Shown in pieces: positions 45,735-58,627 of a stretch of 64,000 nucleotides of DNA. How positions within the stretch are numbered: the first letter of the stretch is position 1; every line of letters begins with the position of its first letter. The translations under genes were made by a program, and so were the position numbers. This DNA comes from Hyalella azteca (taxonomy: Eukaryota; Arthropoda; Malacostraca; Amphipoda; Hyalellidae), in NCBI RefSeq assembly GCF_000764305.2, contig NW_025945864.1, positions 159,289 through 223,288 of the forward strand, written 5' to 3'. A model generated the notes under the pieces. It was given only the letters and a program-made list of their open reading frames with translations, was not told where the DNA came from and searched no databases.

Positions 45735-46140
45735 AAGGGACTATTTTGAGAATTTTTCATTAATAACTTTTTACCATGAAACATTTCATTAGCAAGTTTG
45801 GGCTCATTCCACAGGTCATTGTGAGGGCTATTGTATGGCATCTTCAAAAAAATGCCCTGTGCTATTTGTATGATGCCAAGCGCAGAGAAGCATCCTGAAT
45901 TATGCCTGGGAATGGGCTAATTTGGGACACTTTAAATAAAACTTAATTAAAAAAACTGAATGGTTTAGTGATCATCATATTTCTTTGGAGAAATAAATCA
46001 TAGTTTAGGTTAATTACTTATCATTCTATGTTGAATGGTGCAAAATATTATCTATGACATTCTATGCACACTTTTATGATGACCAATAATGCATTAATTT
46101 ATCATTTAGTGAATTTTTTTCACTCAGCAAGGTACATATA
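45735..46140. repeat. Dispersed repeat family, copy 2 (see 5818)
   Basis: Shares ACCATGAAACATTTCATTAG, GAGGGCTATTGTATGGCATC, TGCTATTTGTATGATGCCA and TTGGAGAAATAAATCATAG with 5820-6640 in the same order. The terminal foldback of copy 1 is eroded here. Confidence 0.7.
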
Positions 46141-49100
46141 GTCAAAATTGTTTTTTTGTCAATTGATTTTTTTGCTAACTGGAGTCTTTGTGTGTTGCTT
46201 TTTGGAGTCTTTGTGTTTTCAAGGGTGTCCAGTATTAACTTGAGGGGGTGTCTCTCAATACCCCATTGTGCAGAAATGGCTGCCATTTTGTTTTCAATTG
46301 AAGTACAAAAATTCCGTCAATGAAGTTTTAAAGCAGACACTTGTCAAACTTTTTTCATGCAAAATTTTTTAGAACAGCAAATAATTTTTTAACTACAAAC
46401 CTAAACAGAAGTAGAATTTTAAACTATCACTTTTCAACATTTTTTCAAGGATTTTTTAGACCTAGTAAATGTATGATTTCATAACTTCCTTTATGCTACA
46501 TAGAAAGGAAAAATGTTGAAGTTTATGCCACTATTTTTAGATTTGCAATATTTCAATAAGATTACCTGGTCCCTTATTCTGTTTGACAGTACTTTTGCAC
46601 TTCTGTCAGTCCAGGACTGACTACAAGCAGGACTTTATTTCTACTTGATCTATAGTTTCTCTGCATTGTCTGAAGAAAAATTCCAAACAATGACAAGTCC
46701 CTGCAACATGTTTTGGGTGACATTCAGAGCGCCAAAGTTGGGACCATTTCACTGCCCAACAATCAATCTTGAGAAAATTGTCTTATAATATTATATTATA
46801 TTAAACTTGCACTTTAATGTGTTCTGTCTGACCCTGTTTTTGTTTTTTCTCTACATAACAGAAAGCCTGGGTAATAACAAAAACATGACTTAAATTGTTG
46901 CACCAGCAGCCATGGAGTTATGACATTTTTTGGCTGGTGGAACTTTTTGCCAATTCTGAGTTGTGTTTTTATGATGTTTCTTCAAATATCACATAAATTC
47001 AATGTTTTAGAGAAAAATGACCACAATGGATCCCAAATATCTTTCGATTTACAAGCTTATTTCCAAGTAACTTTTCATTTAGCATTCAGCAATGAGTTCT
47101 TAAAAAACCTAAAGTGGAACAAAAGGTAAAAAAAATTGATTTGGTTACAAAATTTTTACACAGGTCAAACAACCTCATTGAGATGTATAATAATCAACAT
47201 TTGTTTGGAGGGTCAATTGAGATTTTTTCCAACAATAAAATGATGACTTTTTTATTTTTGCCTTGTAGCTTGCCAGGAAAATGGAAAAAAGTGCTTAAAC
47301 AGATTTGTAGCTAATAATTTTGCCTACAATTTTGAAATGGAAGAAAACCTCCAAGTCTTACAGTAGCACGACCAGAGCCTCTTGAGTAGGGTGATTTTTA
47401 GCAATTTTTTGAGCACCTATGGAGCACTGGAAAAAACCTACAGATCAATTTTTTAAAACATAAATTGTTGGATACAGGAGATTACAACAGACATTTTCAG
47501 CTAATATATTAACATAAATTTAACAGTCCCTTTAATAATTATTGAACTTTTTGTAAAGTGTATTTTTATATAAAGTGAATTTTTTATATATGGGTCCAAT
47601 AAAAAAAATTAGGTGACAAAAGTGTGTCTTGGTCCAATTAACTTGGAAGCAATAATTTTGAACCCTAGCAAAATTGGTTGCTGAGCTAGAGGAAGAAAGT
47701 TTTTCAGCTTTAAGTATTGAAAACTTATTAAGGATTTTTCAAAAATAATTGTTATGCACCCAAGTGTTGCCAAGGTGCCTGCCAAATTACAAAAAAAAAA
47801 TCAAACATAAACTGTGGCTGAAGACAAAAAATAAAAAATGTGCCTGATTTTCATGTTCAAGTTTCTGGGCTTAAACTCCCAATCCACTAAAATGCTCCTT
47901 TAGGGCTTATTAAAATTAAAGCCAAAAGAAGTGATGGCAGTCTTGGCAACGGCGCAGTTGAAGATTAATTTTTTTTTGTTCAAATTTTTGCAAGGAACTT
48001 CTGCAAAAATCAGCATGAATCAAACTCGTTGAACATGACTGACTTTAGAAGTTGGTGTGCACTTTGATGCTATGGCTTCAAACAATACAAAACTAGTGCA
48101 GACTGCAGTGTTTCTAGTAGGTCTGCAGCTTTGTAGCTCTGAGGCTAATGGTAGCTGTCTGTACAAGTTTTAATCTGAGCATTGACGCCAAGGTTATTTT
48201 CAGAGTCAAATTTTTAGCAATGGCTGCGATCCCAGTAATGAACAGTCATAAATGGAGGAGCATAGGTTTGTATTTATATGCATGATGCAAAAGTCCTTCC
48301 AGTACAACTCAGGATTGTGGGGTAGTTGCATTTCCCCAGGCATGAACCAAAGATGAGAAATGCAATTCTTTGCTTGGTTCACACTCCCTGCAGAATATTA
48401 TGTTGACAATTTTCCCTCTACTTGTTTCTAGCAAATACTCAAAATGAAAACAGACTAGAATCAACTCTCCTCTGGTTAAAAAACTAAAAATTTTCCATTT
48501 TTGAATCTTCTGCCTATCCACATCTTTGTAATAGGTACTTGATATTAAAAACCTTTTATGAGCAGCTGATACCAGCCTAGTTCAGTAGAACTAAATATTT
48601 CATTAAAAAAATCCCCCCACTGACATTCACAGCTCTGTTTGTATTTCAGGCTTTTCTGTTTTAATAAGTTAATTATTTTTTTATTTATTCAGAATTCTCA
48701 TCAAAATTTGTAGCTATAAATGAAAGTAGTAGTCCAATCAATCTTTATTCAGAACATAAATGATCAGAAAATGGTTTGTACAATCACTGAAGCCATCCTT
48801 AGTGTGCCACATAACTTCTAGATCAAGACTTATCCAGCCTAGTTTCTCACAACCAAATTTGAGAATAGTATGCACTTGCCACTTTAGAAAAAGTGCCAAA
48901 CTAATTGAAGAAAAACTTCAAAGCAGTAGATAAATCCATGATTTATGTCAAACTTAATTTACATTTTTGCTTTTTCCTTCACCTGATATTTCAATAAACT
49001 TCAAACTTGAATGTGTAGAAACCTGATTAACCTTATTTACTGTTCTTATTCTCAACTTATTCCTGAGTGGGGGATGGTAAGAGAACAAAACCTAGATATG

Positions 49101-49564
49101 AAGTTTATCATCATGAATGGTTTGATTTTAGAATCAATTAAAAAATTTTAGTCATTAAATAAACATTGATGCAGCAAATGAGGACACCACCCCATGAAAA
49201 TGCTTGTATTGATTTTCCAAAATCAATAATTAACATCCATATGAAGCTACATCAATAGGATGTGGACTATCTTCAGAGAAAAAGATCATAATAGGCACTA
49301 CATTTAAATAATTCATACCTCATCGATTGAAGAAAGCATTGAATGTTCATAATAATTATCAATTTTTCTTTGGCTAACTAATAACTTTTAGAACAGCTAT
49401 TAACATTCTTATCAGCAGGTTGATCATCTTAGTTGCTCCTTGAGCTAGTGTTTCTATTTCAAACATCCTTTCTGTGCTGCTCAAATTTCACTTCTTCAAA
49501 GAAACCTTATGCCATGTTAGGTTAAATCAAGACTTCCTTGTTTTCATTGTTTTTCAATTGCAAA
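46141..49564. other. Intergenic, 3' flank of the SGNH-like gene
   Basis: No gene seen. AT-rich with many T and A runs; 46141-48600 has the texture of an old, decayed transposon but no conserved protein fragment was found. A minus-strand AATAAA at 48749-48744 is one candidate polyadenylation signal for the gene ending at 49565. Confidence 0.4.
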
Positions 49565-52500
49565 TTACTTCCTTTTAGTAAATACAGGCACAGAATTTTT
49601 GCGCAGCAACTTGGAGATGTAAACAATAAGATTTGCTCGAAGTCGTAGGGCTGTGGAAAGGCCAGGTTTGAAGCCATCTAGAGTACTATGAGGGGGGAAC
49701 TGTGGCTTCACATTGAAATTTCCAATAGTTTGAAGCAGATCTTCAAATCCTTCAAAGAGAGAGTTTGTTATGTGATACAACCAAATTCTTGTTGTTCCCA
49801 TTGTAAGAACAGGACGGAGCTCTTTATAGAATGACATTATGTTGATTGAGAACTGATGAGTGTAAATGTTCATTTGACTTGTGAAATGTTCAGTTTTTTG
49901 AATTTCAGGATTAGTTGCTGTGTTATATTGGAAAAAGTCCACAACATGAGGAATAGTGAACACAACTGTGAGACGTGGGAAACGATTGGTCCAACGTTTC
50001 TTGTAGTTCAGCAGCAACCCAAATATTTCATCCTTTACAGGAACTTGTGGTTCAAGAATCGTGTATCGTCCATTGATGACATTCTGAGCAAATTCTCTAT
50101 AGAAACCAACTACAACCAGCAGGTCAACAGATGGGTTCAACATCTTGTCAGCACGTTCAAGCAGAGTTGCCATTGTCTGGAATCTCTCTGAAATCAAAGT
50201 GACATTCTTGGTCACTTCTGTTGGAGCTGCTGAATCAAACTTGAAAGTCTGATGATCCCCAATGACAATAATGTTGTCACAATCAGCCCAGCTCTGTATC
50301 ATTTCTGGGCCAGAACCCTGAAGGAAATGTCATAAAAAATATAACATTAAGGATCTGTACAGATATCACCCATAATTTGTAAATGCAAAAAAATGGAGAC
50401 TAGACACTTGACTACCTACTGTTAACTGTATTCACTATTAACTTCATACTAGCATAACTGGTTTAAAAGTAATTCAATTTTATACTGCTCATGGCACCTT
50501 ATTTTGTAAGCTTCATTAGGATTTGTTACAATTCAATTGGATATCTGACTTCAGCCTTTGGGAATTTACATTCCTGCCCTCTCAACTCTGACTCAAGTTT
50601 GTGTGTCCTAACAAATAAATCTTCAGTGTTTGCCAAATTTGATTCTGAAATACTTTGAGTTTACAGCTTGAAGTTTCATGTCTATTTGAACTTTAGATTT
50701 TGAAATTGGTAAAAAAATTTATTTAAAATCAAGTTCCTCAATGGTTTATTAGCTGAATGAGGAAAAGCAACCTCTTTGCCAACCAGTAGTTATTTTTAAT
50801 CCATCAATTTATCGTAATGGAAAAACTTTATGCCTCCAGACTGACTAACAAGACTGAAACAATTTGTATTATTGGCTCGTAAATTTAAAAGTGATGCATA
50901 TCATCATGAGAGCATATTTTTGCTTATATACATGTCAATCCTATAGAAAATGCAATATGACTTTCAATTTTTTTCACCCTACAGCACCCACTGAAAATTC
51001 TATTGTACCATCTACCTGATTTTTGTGTGTGATCAAAACATGAAGCATGGTGTGCTGATGAAATTTTTTCTAGAACTTTTCCAATTCAAGAACTAGATAG
51101 TTGGATTTACTCTTTAGTCTCAATCCTGTGATTTTCAAGCTTTGTGATTGTAAAAAATTACAATTTTTTCATAATTGTCATCTTAACATTAGTTATGACA
51201 ACATTTATGCATGGAAGAATTTTCCAATTGTCAGACACAACTTGATATCAAGGTAATGTAAAAACACCAGAAAACAACCTGTAACTGCAGCATCAGTAAT
51301 CAGGAATATATGGTGTCAGGCCTTCATGAAACCCCAAATAATACCTACATTAGAACTCTAGCTTATTTGCACTTATTCTATGCCATTATCCATATGTATA
51401 TTTTAAATTTACTACTTTTCTACCACTTGAAAGCCCATAAAATTCAAATGAAATTTCCGATTTTTCTAATAAAAGTGGGGGAGATAGATTCGATGATGAT
51501 AAATAGAATCCAGCAGCAAACTAAAACATTAAATAGAGTTGAAAGATGTATCCAAAGTAAAAAAAGTCTTTATAAAATTGTGTGCCTGACCAATTCTCAC
51601 AACTTTAGTGCCAGCATACTGTTTACCTTGTTGCATATCAATCAATAAAGTAAGAAAAGATTACTATTTAGGCATCTTGAATAAGAACTTACAACTTGAA
51701 GTATCTTAAAGGGATGGCCAGAAAAGTTATAGAACTTTGTGGTTTGCACTCATTAAACTCAAGTAAAAACTGTTACTAATCAAGTTGGAGACAACTGTGA
51801 AAAAATACAGAATTTCTGTCCATTGCATACATGAAAAAAATTATTTTCAAATTACTCAAGACTTCAAAGAGAACCAAGTCATAACACAATATCCCTGAAA
51901 ATGAAAAATATCAAGACAGGGTCATAAAGTATAAAATTGAAGATACTTACACAAGCTACATCCATGCGTGTGATGAGCACCTTTTCCACCCTTGCATGTA
52001 GGTCAATGGCAATTTTTTGAATGGCTTCAGGAGAGAGGCGAAACCCATCACTGAGGGTTCCAGGTGGGAACTGCATATGGTCAGCAGCAGACCTAAGACG
52101 TTTTTCATTGTCTTTTGTTTTGCTGCGCAGAGTTATGTTCATGTTGTAGCAGAACATTGACTTGGAAATGGACCGGAAGGTATCATTCAACCTCTTGTAG
52201 GAAGTCATTATCTGTCTACTGAAATCCTCAAGACGTTCAAAGTCACTTTTTGATAACAGCTTCACTCGTTTTGAGTAATCAATAAAATCAATGTAATTGG
52301 GAATGGTGAAGAACAGCTTCAAATTGGGATTGATGGCACGAATCTTATGAGTGAAACTTATGACGTTTTTCTCAATGGCATCTACATTAGGATTGACCAT
52401 AAACAGTTTCTTTGGACCATCAGTCCGTTCAGTCACAAAATCATTCTGAAGTCCAATGATGATGAGGACGCGATAGGAGGAGTTCAGAGCAATGATAGAC

Positions 52501-55500
52501 CCTGACAGGAGCTTTGAAATACGAGCAGAAGGGAACCATGCTAGAGTGCAGATCTCCTGCATGGCTGGATATGCATCATAAAGTTCCTTGGCCCGCTCAT
52601 CCCCCACCAGCAGGACTGGCTTGGTGGCCTAGTATATAATGCATGGGAAATCCTTTAGTAAAATGACAGCAATATTTAGCCTTAAAGAATAAAAAGGTTT
52701 ACCAAAATGATTAGAATGCACTGAAAAACATACATTAGCCTTGTAGAATGAAAAATGTTTTATCAAAATGATCAAAATGCACTGAAAAAGGTACATTACA
52801 AACTAATTATCAAATAACAGATCAATGATTTCTAGATATTAATCAAGTATAAATAAAGAAAAAAATTAAGGCTTTAGAAAGCAAATTCAATCAGATGAAA
52901 CGTTTGAATACTTGTTAATACTGCAACTTCATGTAATGAATGAAAAAAGCTACCTGGAGTCCAGGTCTGGGACGTTTGGTGGAGGGGCCCCCAGTGTCAA
53001 CAGCTTCAAGAGTACGCTTGGGTACTTGCTTCTCTTGAGGTGCCTGGACTGCATTCCAGGATGAGCAGGTTGCCAGACTGAATGATGGTAAATAATTCAA
53101 TATGCATCAACCCACAAAATTTTATTTACAAGGAATTTTTCCTCTTGCTTTAATGAATGGTTACTGTCAACAGCAGTAGGAATTTTTGTGCCATTCATCT
53201 TACATTCTCTGAGTTTTCCTATGAACATGACAATTCAATATTCCAGTCATTTCATTAGTGTGATAACTATGAGAGTACCACTTCACAATCCAGGAACCAT
53301 TGCCAGACAGCAACACCAATAACAATTTCCTTCCCACCTCTCCTTTCTGGCAGTAATAATCTTGAGAGTTCGAGCTCTGGTCTCCTGCAGATTGCTGCTG
53401 GGCACAACAAGCAGCTTGACAGGCGGCTCAGCCATGGGGATGAGCTGGCACAGAACTGTGTACAGTGTTTCAGTGCTCTCCTCATTACGGTACTCGTTGA
53501 ACAGACTCAAGCTGTGCATCTCCTAGAACATAAAATAGTATACGTATCATACCTGATTATTTGATAATCCAATTGAAAGAAGTTTAAGAAGTTCATACAT
53601 TATCAAAGGATCAAACAAGTTGAATGATTCAGTTTCAAATTAAAACTATTAACAATGTATTAACCCTTTCACGGGTAAGTTACCATATATGATCACTTGA
53701 AATCGCGTCACAAAAAGCCTCATCACGGCTTCCTGTTTGCTTTTGAGGCATCCTTATAATGCCTCAGTCAATCCCTAATTATCTGACCATCGTTCTATCT
53801 ATAGCATCAACAGCTGCAAAGTCCACAAATTGAAATATGAGCATTTAAATGAATATTTTGACTCAGACAATGGAATTGACGCTCTTTCCGCATTTTCTTC
53901 AAAAGGTGGAAGTATCAATATATATATTTATTTATTTTGGCAACTTGATTAAATTTAATTAAATTAAATTTTTATGTTTCTAATTTTTCATTTGCTTAAA
54001 CTGAATTTTAATTATAAAGAAGAATTTTGTGTACTGATCGCATTTATTGAATTCTTCAAGTGCGATTTAAACCTTCAATAGGCAAAATTTGCAAAAATTC
54101 ATAGGAATAAATATATTGTATAATACTTCTTACTTTCTTGAAATGGTTACTGAAATTTTAATTTCTGGATATTTCAATGCTTGCCCGCTAAAGGGTTAAG
54201 TCTACATCTTTCTGCACCTACAACCAATATAAGCTATACCAAATCAAAATTATTTCACATATATACTGTCAATGTGGCAAATTTTTCTGTGCTTTCAGCT
54301 GGCTTGCTGCAAAAAAATCAGTAATTGTAAAATCCTAAACACTGAACATGGAACCAATTATTTAGAACCCAGTTCCTCACAAGCACTCGGCGAAGATGGT
54401 CGGCTGAATGAATGTGCTTGGCCAGCAATGTGGCATTGAAAGACTGTCCTGGGAGGCACAAGACACACTCATGAGGTGACTCCTTCATGCTTGCAGGTGC
54501 ACTTGAAGCATCATTCAAGCTCACAAGAATATATTCTAAACCTGGGAAGGGAATATATGTAAATTAGGTTTTAATAAATTTACATAATATTTTTTTGTGT
54601 AATTAAAAAATTAATTTTTTATAAATGTCAATGAATGCATATAACTAAGAAATCCTAACAATATCAACTGCTACATATATATTGATGATCAAGTACTGAC
54701 AGAAGGTTTCAAATTTTATCCTGACGTTTTAAAGCTAACAATAACTGGAATCTACTTTTATTTGTCGAAATTGAGGCATCACCTTCACTCACCAAATTTT
54801 CTTTTTGATTTCCTTGATGCGGTTTTGGCAGCAGAGGCAGATGTACTAGCAGCTGGACCAACACATTTTCCAGAGGCATTGGCATCTTTGTTTGTGTATG
54901 TAGCGTCCTTATGAGTTGCAGTAACATTGCAAGGAATGCTGGTGTTGTTATGAACTACTTTACGGTCATTGGCAATTGGTGTATTTGGATTTTTGGGAGT
55001 GCCAAGAACAGTATTGTCCACATCAAACTCAGCCATCTCTGAATCATCAACTTTGAACTCAAATTCGCTGGTGGAGTCCAACTTGTTGGAGGAACCATTT
55101 GAATTGGCACTAGATTTTGGTGGAAGCTCTTCCTGGGGCTTATCTTGGTCCCAATCTGTGGCTGAGCTACTTTTCACTGCACCCATCACTGCAGTGATCT
55201 TAGGAGCAAATTCTGACTCTGTTCCATGGCCTTCATTAACTTCCTCAAATTCCTAGGGAACAGATTCAGAATCAAACAAACTATCAACAGCATGAAATGA
55301 CAGATTCTCAAAAGCCATTTAATTCTAAATGGCTTATTCTAAATGGCTTAATGGAGTTCTCAGCACTTATGCCCAAAAACTATCTTATGTTACAACAAAA
55401 TTGTAACAAATAATGAAAGAAGTCAATACTATATTCAAGGAAATATTTATCAGGAATATTCACAAATAATTCTGGCAATTTACACACTATCCTATTCATG

Positions 55501-55693
55501 ATCACTAGTATTAATTTGAAATTGCAAAGTTCCTTGGTTAAATGTCATTTTCTCCAATTACTTCAAGAGCAGGTTGACCAGATATGGTGGTCTTGTCTAC
55601 AGCTCTGATGGTGCGCTCAACACGTTCAGTCCCTTGGCTGCTGCTTAGTGAAGGCCTTATTAGCCCCCGGCCACGTCTTCCTCTTGCGACCAT
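49565..55693 (-). CDS. C2H2 finger protein with two tandem inactive SGNH/GDSL-like domains, 830 aa
   Basis: Exons (minus): 55693-55562, 55252-54793, 54541-54381, 53522-53338, 53077-52954, 52628-51951, 50317-49565; joins are in phase and total 2493 nt. The N-terminus is Arg/Gly-rich (MVARGRRGRGLIRPS) followed by an acidic, Ser/Asn-rich segment with KSKRKFG. A U1-type C2H2 finger lies at C223, C226, H240, H246 (C-x2-C-x13-H-x5-H). Exon 5 carries KRPRPG. Exons 6 and 7 each encode one SGNH-like domain: VLLVGDE (363-365), GLQNDF (413-418) and SDGFRL (547-552); then IIVIGDH (600-602), VVGFYREF and LDGFKPG (794-799). In active members these are GDS, GxND and DxxH; here Ser is Glu or His and the last His is Arg or Lys, so hydrolase activity is unlikely. 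Role unknown; a nuclear, ligand- or protein-binding function is inferred. The frame is open upstream to an acceptor at 55722, so a further 5' coding exon is possible. Confidence 0.8.
50318..51950. other. Intron 6 of the SGNH-like gene
   Basis: A 1.6-kb intron between the exons for the two SGNH-like domains. AT-rich with no recognised element. The phase-0 boundaries on both sides mean that each domain occupies one complete phase-0 exon. Confidence 0.7.
53664..54195. mobile_element. piggyBac-type MITE with TTAA duplications, 532 bp
   Basis: TTAA at 53660-53663 and 54196-54199 flank CCCTTTCACGGGTAAG at the left and CTTGCCCGCTAAAGGG at the right. TTAA targets and CCCTTT/AAAGGG ends are the piggyBac hallmark. 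The interior is AT-rich with no transposase. It lies within intron 3 of the SGNH-like gene. Confidence 0.9.
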
Positions 55694-55721
55694 AGTTGCC
55701 AGGCAGGCTTTTTTTCCAAAT

Positions 55722-56020
55722 CTAACACAAGAGACAACACAAATGAGGAAACCAGAATATTTCACAAATCATTTCATTGTTAATTTTCCGCAAGAAATCT
55801 ATTAGTCTGGGAGGATTTCATTTGGATTAATTTCAAAATGTCATTATATAACAAATATTTGATATTGATATCTCATACTAACAGGACAGCTTGATTAGAA
55901 AAATAAGATATCTTGGCAAGCTATGAGCTACATAAATTTACTCAACAATCATTATACCTACATTCAAGAAACATTATATGATGATAACTATCATGGAAAA
56001 CAATTTTCAGTCACTTGAGT
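55722..56020. other. 5' flank of the SGNH-like gene
   Basis: Upstream of the acceptor at 55722-55723 (TTGTGTTAG on the minus strand). No upstream exon or promoter could be fixed. Confidence 0.3.
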
Positions 56021-56280
56021 TAGTTCTGACAAACTCAAAACCACTAAGGTCTTGTAAGGAAATAATTTTTCAGAACCACTAAGGTCTTGTATGGAAATAA
56101 TTGTTCAGAGCCACTAAGGTCTGGTATGGAAATAATTTTTCAGAACCACGAAGGTATTGTATGGAAATAATTTTTCAGAACCACTAGGGTCTTGCATGGC
56201 AATAATTGTTCAGAACCACTAGTGACATGTATGGAAATAATTTTTCAGAACCACTAGTGTCTTGTATGGAAATAATGAGT
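56020..56280. repeat. Minisatellite, about 38-bp unit x 7
   Basis: Units of the type CAGAACCACTAAGGTCTTGT followed by ATGGAAATAATTTTT; variation is concentrated in the GGTCTTG part (GTGACATG, GTGTCTTG, GGTATTG). Confidence 0.95.
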
Positions 56281-56325
56281 CCGTATTTCTCAGGATAAAT
56301 CAATCTCTGCTTTGCTTTTCCTTCT

Positions 56326-56465
56326 TAGCGCATTTTCTCATTTATGGAAAAAATGCACTATTGTGCTAGTTATGTTCATCCATCTGTCTGTCTGTTCGTG
56401 ACTTCACATTTTTGTCGATGAGAAAATGCGCTCTCTGTCACTCACTGCAGTGAGTACTGAGTTAA
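56326..56465 (+). mobile_element. Foldback MITE, family member 3
   Basis: Begins TAGCGCATTTTCTCATTTAT, has a reduced CATCCATCTGTCTGTCTG block, inverts at GATGAGAAAATGCGCTCTC and ends ACTCACTGCAGTGAGTACTG. Closely matches 33308-33467. Confidence 0.85.
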
Positions 56466-57765
56466 ATGATTTTTTTGATAAGACTAAGTGGGTTACCAGC
56501 CTATGGCCTGCAGTTCCCAGAGACTGCCAGTTATGGCTTAAAGGCAGGTTGAAAATATCTTTGCAAATTTAATTATTTTAGTAATCCACCCCACTTTAGG
56601 GATATATTTGATGACCATCCCTTCTAGATGAAAATTCAAATTAATTCTCATTTCTCAAAAAAACATTTGTTCTTTAAATTCAATGAACCTGAGGATGGCT
56701 GTTGCCTTCTGGAAAACTTAGTATGAACACATTATTTGATATAATTGGCAGTCATTGCACCACTAATAAACATGCATAAACTAAGGTTGAAGGTCAAATA
56801 TATATACATAAACTTTCCATTGACTTTCTCAGAGGGTTGGCATTGATTAAATCAAACATATTGAATCATGTGATTAAATCATTTGACTCTTTATAAAAAT
56901 CATGATTTTTGGGATAGTGTCGATAGTGAGAACCACTATCCTTGACTGAATTTCGGCTCCAGTAATGTCTAGTCTTGCATCCATGTCACCTTGAATGCCT
57001 ATTTTGAGGCGCTCTGGACTTTGTTGCGCTCTACTGAACATTCACACTTATTGTCACTGCAAACCTATTTCCTCCCAGAGTTTTTAAGCAACAGCAATGA
57101 GTAATAAACCGTTCAATTTGCAAATAAAAGATCTAGAGTTTGGTTGAAGCTTTTTTTCAATTTCGTTAAAGTTTTGAAAATATTTTGAAAAAAGGGGAGG
57201 GGAAATTCGAAAGGGTGGAGGGAGAAATAATTTTTTTAATAATAATAATAACTCAATGGATCGCACTGCTGCAACAGCTGACTGCTGATTCCAAGGGATG
57301 TCAATACATATTTAATGTAGTGAAGTCTTCAGTCGTTACAAAAGTACCTTGAATTATTGATTGCTAATTTTGTACATTAGGTAATGCTTATGCTTCAAGT
57401 TCATCATAGAAGTTGTATCTGCATATTTCCAGGTTTAATTAAAATTGCCAAGGTAAGGTTCTAATGACAATTTCTTTAGGAAACATGTGGTGGCGATGGC
57501 ATCCTAGTACATGTGATTGTGAAGAAAGAAAAAGATAATACAAAAAGTAATTAGTAATATAGAATTAATTATATTTGTTGATATTCAATAATAATAAGAA
57601 TTTATCAAATTTATAAAATTTAACAAGATGTGAAGCATATTTCAAGTCTAGAATAGCCCACATACAGATGGCAGCATCAGCAGCGGCAAGCAAATGAACT
57701 ACTTTATAGTTTAGTATGTAAAACTAATAAGATAATTATATTCTATTCTGTTTAGGCACATTCTC
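56466..57765. other. Intergenic, nothing recognised
   Basis: AT-rich; includes a short (AAT)n run at 57238-57250. No coding frame accepted. Confidence 0.4.
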
Positions 57766-58355
57766 TTAACACGTTGGCCGCGATTGCTGATTTGGCCCGA
57801 ATGCCGTACGGGCGATAGGTTCAAACTTGTATATCTTCAGTTACCCGGTAGATAGCAAGGAGAAAAGTTGTGTGCAGCTCTGCAGGGGTATGTTCTGTCA
57901 TTGTGTCATGTAAAATTTGTGGCAGCATTTGGTGCTCATCGCTCAGGGTTGAAATTCGTCATTATTCCTGGCGATGTGTACCAAATGAAGCCATGCCTGT
58001 TGTGGCTCATATTGGCTCACGCTGCCTATCGTAATCACTTCTAATACTGTGGGCAATGTGTACCAAGCAAAGACCTGCATCTATGGCTCATATTGCGGAA
58101 AAATGCCTAAAGTTATCACTTTTATCACTGTGAGTGATGCGTGCAAAAAATCTACATTAGTTTTGAGTCATAATTGCACACATTATGACTACCGGTATCT
58201 CTTAGCTTTTTGTGAACGATGTATATTATGCATGGAAATTACTATGGAAAGAGATTGGTGTCCAGGTTTTCATAATCCTGAATAAAATTGAGGGTATTTA
58301 CATTGTTAGTTCAGTTATATTTACATTATAGAGATCATTCATCATATATATTGTC

Positions 58356-58627
58356 TTGAGCTTCTGTTACAAGCAGCATTTCAGAGAAAGAGTAAAATCA
58401 GGATGTATATCTCAAATTATCGAGTGGGACAGAGGACAGCCCACTTTCATTGAACCAACTAGAACTAAAGCCAGGATGCGCTGCCATGAATGCTACAACA
58501 TACTCTCAGCAAATGAGGGAAGTGCCATAGCAAAGGTGAAACTCAAAGGATAAAAAAATACATTGGTGACTGTGAAGGAAAGTCATACATGTGTGATAAT
58601 TGTTTTTCAATCAGGTATGAAATATAA
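58356..58627 (+). pseudogene. piggyBac-like transposase C-terminus, frameshifted
   Basis: The first frame gives ERVKSGCISQIIEW..., then TKARMRCHECYNIL up to a stop at 58551; shifting frame at the A-run 58552-58558 gives KKYIGDCEGKSYMCDNCFSI and a stop at 58625-58627. The order Arg-x-Arg-Cys-x2-Cys ... Cys ... Cys-x2-Cys-Phe is the Cys-rich C-terminal domain of piggyBac transposases. The DDD catalytic core is absent upstream. The element edge may be near 57770 (TTAACACGTTGGCCGCGATT). Dead remnant. Confidence 0.75.

Noticed and set aside
39772..49320. Scattered open frames of 60-112 codons between the two long genes
   Set aside because: They are short, Lys/Ile/Phe/Asn-rich as expected from AT-rich noise, without splice-linked partners or recognisable domains.
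49565..52607. Two independent genes for the two SGNH-like domains
   Set aside because: Exon 7 begins at a good acceptor and exon 6 ends at GTAAGT in the same phase; neither open frame has a credible ATG start of its own.
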